Shown piece after piece: positions 61,167 through 64,000 of a DNA stretch of 64,000 nucleotides. The notes beneath the pieces were generated by a model that saw only the letters and a program-made list of their open reading frames with translations, searched no databases and was not told the DNA's origin. Both the position numbers and the translations under genes were made by a program. The first letter of the stretch is position 1. Every line of letters begins with the position of its first letter. Source of the stretch: Elizabethkingia sp. YR214 (GTDB lineage: Bacteria; Bacteroidota; Bacteroidia; Flavobacteriales; Weeksellaceae); the NCBI RefSeq assembly GCF_003058195.1, contig NZ_QBUH01000005.1, forward strand, positions 1-64,000. The letters run 5' to 3'.

Positions 61167-62324
61167 ATGAAGACAATTACCAAATTTTGTTTTGTCTTGT
61201 TTATAAATATTACAGTATGTTTTGGGTCATTTACCAATCTGTATGGACAAGTTGAAGCTATTCCATTGAGTGATAATAAAGCTATTGCCATAGATTCAAA
61301 AGTACTAAAAGAGCAAAGGAGTATCTGGATACATTTTCCTGTAAGCTATAATACTTCAAATAAACGTTATCCTGTATTATATTTGCTTGATGGTGAAGGG
61401 CACTTTAAATATGTATCGGAACTAACAGATTACCTTTCAGGTTATGACAGGAACCGTGCACCTGAAATGATTGTAGTTGGGATTGTAAATGTTAGCAGAT
61501 CACGGGACTTTACTCCCGGAAAGGGAAATAACAACACCTCTGATACAGCTGGAAATTCTAAATTCTTTCAGTTTGTACAGGATGAATTGGTGCCTTATAT
61601 CGATCAAAATTATAAAACGCAGCCTTACCGGATTCTTAGTGCACACTCCTTAGCGGGTCTTTTCAGTCTGTATGCACAAGCAAGGAATCCACGTCTATTT
61701 CAGGCATCTGTTCTCATATCTCCGGTTGTATTATATGGAGAAAACAGAGATATATTAAATCAGTATCAAGCTGCTTTACAGAAAAATAAAAACATTTCAG
61801 AGAAAATATTTATTACTCTTGGCGATGAGGATACCAAAAGCACTGATATTCTTAAAAATGTACTCACCTCTGATGCCCCTGCGGGTATTAATTGGAAATT
61901 TCAGAAATATAACGACGAAAATCATTTTTCTGTTACCTATAAGAGTATTTTCGATGGATTAAAATTTATTTATAACAATTGGTTTATTGATAATTATAAC
62001 CCCACAATACAATCTTACTCTGAATTACAATCCTATTTTAATAAGTTGTCTGATGAATTTGGATATAAAGCTGTTCCTCCGGAAGATCTTGTCAATAATC
62101 TGGGATACAGACAGCTCCGCTCCGGAAACACAGAAGAAGCAATAAAGTTTTTCAAAGAGAATATCCGGAATTATCCAAATTCCTGGAATGCCTACGATAG
62201 TTTGGGAGAGGCTTGTCTAAAAAAGGGTGATAAAAAATCGGCTATTGAAAATTATAAAAAATCTGTAAACATAAACCCTGATAATAAGGACGGAAAAGAA
62301 ATATTAAAACAACTGGAAAACTAA
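61167..62324 (+). CDS. Exported esterase (IroE/Fes-like alpha/beta hydrolase) with TPR tail, 385 aa
   Basis: Start at ATG 61167 (M-K-T-I-T-K-F), which begins the signal peptide. The esterase part shows Y-P-V-L-Y-L-L-D-G-E-G-H-F near 75, the nucleophile elbow A-H-S-L-A-G near 165, and a His in D-E-N-H-F near 250. This is the putative esterase group that includes siderophore esterases. The last 60 residues are TPR-like (A-I-K-F-F-K-E-N-I, A-I-E-N-Y-K-K-S-V). A CPBP protease gene follows after 4 bases. Confidence 0.82.
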   Translation: MKTITKFCFVLFINITVCFGSFTNLYGQVEAIPLSDNKAIAIDSKVLKEQRSIWIHFPVSYNTSNKRYPVLYLLDGEGHFKYVSELTDYLSGYDRNRAPEMIVVGIVNVSRSRDFTPGKGNNNTSDTAGNSKFFQFVQDELVPYIDQNYKTQPYRILSAHSLAGLFSLYAQARNPRLFQASVLISPVVLYGENRDILNQYQAALQKNKNISEKIFITLGDEDTKSTDILKNVLTSDAPAGINWKFQKYNDENHFSVTYKSIFDGLKFIYNNWFIDNYNPTIQSYSELQSYFNKLSDEFGYKAVPPEDLVNNLGYRQLRSGNTEEAIKFFKENIRNYPNSWNAYDSLGEACLKKGDKKSAIENYKKSVNINPDNKDGKEILKQLEN

Positions 62325-62328
62325 TAAT

Positions 62329-63156
62329 ATGGAATCTGTTACTCAAAGCTCTGCTAAAAAGAGTTATACATACTACTTACTTATATTATTGTTCTATATA
62401 CTGAGTCTTGTTGTATTTATTGCAGTATCTGGTATAACTAAGGAATTACCTGTTGAATATAAGGATTTGACCACTGTAGCTGCTTCATCAGGGCTTACAT
62501 TTATTCTGGTAATTATCTTTACCAAATGGTCAAAGCTAACGCCAAATATGGTTGGTATTCTTCCTGGAAAATTAACTTTAAAAAGGTTCTTTACAGGTAT
62601 TTCAATCGGGCTTATGGCTGCAATATTTCAGCTACTAATTTCTCTGCTCTTTTTTCACAGTCACCTGACTTTAAGTCTAAATAGTCTAAGCACAAAAGCA
62701 ATTATCTTAAATATACTGTTATACTTCTTTGTGGCTTTACGCGAAGAATTTGTTTTCCGATCATATCCTTTAAATGCTCTGAACAATTCACTGAAATCTA
62801 CAACCTCTCTGCTTATTATTATAATTGTCTTTATTGCTGAACATATCCTGGCTGGTATGAGTTGGAAAATGGCTATTATTGGATCCGGATTTGGAGGTCT
62901 TTTGTTTGGTATAGCGGCATTACGTACTAAAGGATTAGCATTACCTATCGGATTACATTTTGCCTGGAACCTTGGACAATGGATTACGGGATTTAAAAAC
63001 GGAACAGGTATATATAAGGTCATTGTTGAGACTGGATATGAACAGAAAGCTGAAAATATTGGTTTAATGGCATTTGTTTTTGTGATGTGCATTGCAATAG
63101 CTATCGTCATATTTCTTACAAAATCACAAAATACTCCCCAGCGAAGTACCCTATAA
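62329..63156 (+). CDS. CPBP-family intramembrane glutamic protease, 275 aa
   Basis: Multispanning membrane protein of the CPBP/Rce1 family. Seen: L-R-E-E-F-V-F-R near 138-145 (E-E-x3-R), F-I-A-E-H-I near 165 and L-H-F-A-W-N near 207. These are the three conserved motifs of the catalytic site. Bacterial members act in bacteriocin self-immunity or protein processing; no peptide gene is nearby. It starts 4 bases after the esterase. Confidence 0.87.
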   Translation: MESVTQSSAKKSYTYYLLILLFYILSLVVFIAVSGITKELPVEYKDLTTVAASSGLTFILVIIFTKWSKLTPNMVGILPGKLTLKRFFTGISIGLMAAIFQLLISLLFFHSHLTLSLNSLSTKAIILNILLYFFVALREEFVFRSYPLNALNNSLKSTTSLLIIIIVFIAEHILAGMSWKMAIIGSGFGGLLFGIAALRTKGLALPIGLHFAWNLGQWITGFKNGTGIYKVIVETGYEQKAENIGLMAFVFVMCIAIAIVIFLTKSQNTPQRSTL

Positions 63157-63198
63157 CCTTTAAAAATAAAACATTAATGCATCTTTTATCCTGAGAAA

Positions 63199-63849
63199 CT
63201 ATCCCGGGATTACAACAGAAGTATATAGACTTACCACTTTCCAACCCAAAGATTCATATAATAACCGCCCTTGTTCTGTAGCAACCAGAATATTATTTTC
63301 AATTCCCTTTTTATCTGCTATTTTTTGAAGTTCAGCAAACAAGTAACCTCCTAATCCTTTTCTTTGGTGATGCTGATTAGTTTCTATTCGATCATATATA
63401 GCCCATCCGTCAATACATACAACTCTGCCAGAAGAAGCCAGCTCGTTATTTTTATCTTTAATCTTAATGAGATAAACCCCATCATCAGAAATTTCAGTCT
63501 CCATAGTATAAGTATCAGCCAATGTCCGGTTTTTAATTTTATCAGAATTATTTTCGCTCATCATCAGATAGCCTTGCGGCTGAATGGTCCATCTATCAGG
63601 CAAGATTTCTGTAAGCTCACTACAGGCAGCGCAGACTTTAAGGAAAACCCACGGCTCGTCAATCGATTCTGCCAAATGAATTAAATCTTCATTCAGAGCA
63701 GGAAAAACATAACGAGTTTTTTGGTTTTCCCAACCAACCTCTACCTTAAATCCAGACTTATATTTAACCGGCAGCGATACTTCTCTGGATACTGACCAGC
63801 CATTTAACCACTTTTCTATAAAAATAGCGGGAACTTTTTCTTTCATCAA
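63199..63849 (-). CDS. GNAT-family N-acetyltransferase, 216 aa
   Basis: Acetyl-CoA-binding motif H-Q-R-K-G-L-G-G-Y-L near 164-173, with the following A-E-L-Q-K-I-A-D-K-K-G and Y-E-S-L-G-W-K near 201. The N-terminal half (about 1-100) is not part of the GNAT core and may be an extra domain. Substrate unknown. A 59-base piece of its coding sequence recurs at 61035-61093. Convergent with the CPBP gene. Confidence 0.85.
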   Translation of the reverse strand: MMKEKVPAIFIEKWLNGWSVSREVSLPVKYKSGFKVEVGWENQKTRYVFPALNEDLIHLAESIDEPWVFLKVCAACSELTEILPDRWTIQPQGYLMMSENNSDKIKNRTLADTYTMETEISDDGVYLIKIKDKNNELASSGRVVCIDGWAIYDRIETNQHHQRKGLGGYLFAELQKIADKKGIENNILVATEQGRLLYESLGWKVVSLYTSVVIPG

Positions 63850-63900
63850 TCAGAATTTATAAAGTTGAAAAAAGGTACATGATAATATAAATAAAACCAT

Positions 63901-64000
63901 TTACTGGACAAATACTGCCGGCTTTATCTTCTCAATAATTACTTTTTGTAATTTATCTGGTTCTGTATTAAAAATAGTATGCCCTGATTTTTTCATCCAG
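63901..64000 (-). CDS. C-terminal end of an alpha/beta hydrolase-like CDS (partial)
   Basis: The frame is open to the window edge and ends with TAA at 63901-63903. The 33 residues include S-G-H-T-I-F-N-T-E-P-D-K-L-Q-K-V-I, which resembles the catalytic-His segment (S-G-H-x5-E-x-P-D) of alpha/beta hydrolases. Most of the gene lies outside the window. Confidence 0.5.
   Translation of the reverse strand, partial: WMKKSGHTIFNTEPDKLQKVIIEKIKPAVFVQ

Overview
The window is AT-rich DNA from a member of the Bacteroidota, most likely Weeksellaceae (Elizabethkingia or Chryseobacterium-like). This rests on protein style and on promoters: TonB-dependent receptors, fimbrillin-like lipoproteins, a CcoG protein, many AraC-type regulators, and several starts preceded by the Bacteroidota -7 box TAnnTTTG. 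The genus is inferred from gene content only. I recognised no rRNA, tRNA, CRISPR array or replication origin.

Region by region: 1-1950 is a graveyard of mobile and defence DNA (transposase tail, truncated gene, frameshifted AbiEii toxin fragment, decayed IS982 transposase). 2.1-8.7 kb holds DinB-like, nitroreductase, secreted adenosine deaminase, two HxlR regulators, a NamZ-type muramidase and an Old Yellow Enzyme; GTTAC/GTAAC sites recur at three of these promoters. 8.9-20 kb carries a Tat-exported alkaline phosphatase, an SMR exporter, a LuxR-type HTH remnant, a lipoprotein, an AraC regulator, an S15-like hydrolase, a YncE/phosphoesterase fusion, and a Crp/MBL pair. 20.3-28.6 kb has ccoG, an AraC regulator, a Fur-family (probably Zur) regulator convergent with a ZnuD-like TonB receptor, and an overlapping PAP2/phosphoethanolamine transferase pair that looks like a lipid A remodelling operon.

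28.6-37.7 kb is stress and redox: AraC, RclC-like protein, MFS transporter, a metallo-hydrolase interrupted by an in-frame TGA, a periplasmic SOD-SCO-YHS operon, SDR, GlcG-like, AraC and zinc alcohol dehydrogenase. 38.0-43.1 kb is a compact TonB receptor, beta-helix lipoprotein and beta-propeller phytase operon. 45.4-51 kb is a fimbrillin-like locus: a long leader with a mini-ORF and nested hairpin, a 59-residue protein, then three tandem paralogous lipoproteins. A second, divergent version lies at 56.9-59.0 kb: a related 64-residue protein and a fimbrillin-like lipoprotein with a FISUMP-type C-terminus, next to a TPR-AraC membrane regulator. Lgt, which lipidates such proteins, lies between the two.

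The strongest non-obvious signals are: (1) a GCAA-N5-TTGC operator shared by the fur/zur gene, the TonB receptor (inside a 45-bp perfect palindrome) and the alkaline phosphatase; (2) GTTAC/GTAAC operators at the HxlR-linked promoters; (3) a recurring short-protein family paired with fimbrillin-like lipoproteins; (4) the leader/hairpin ahead of the larger fimbrial operon.
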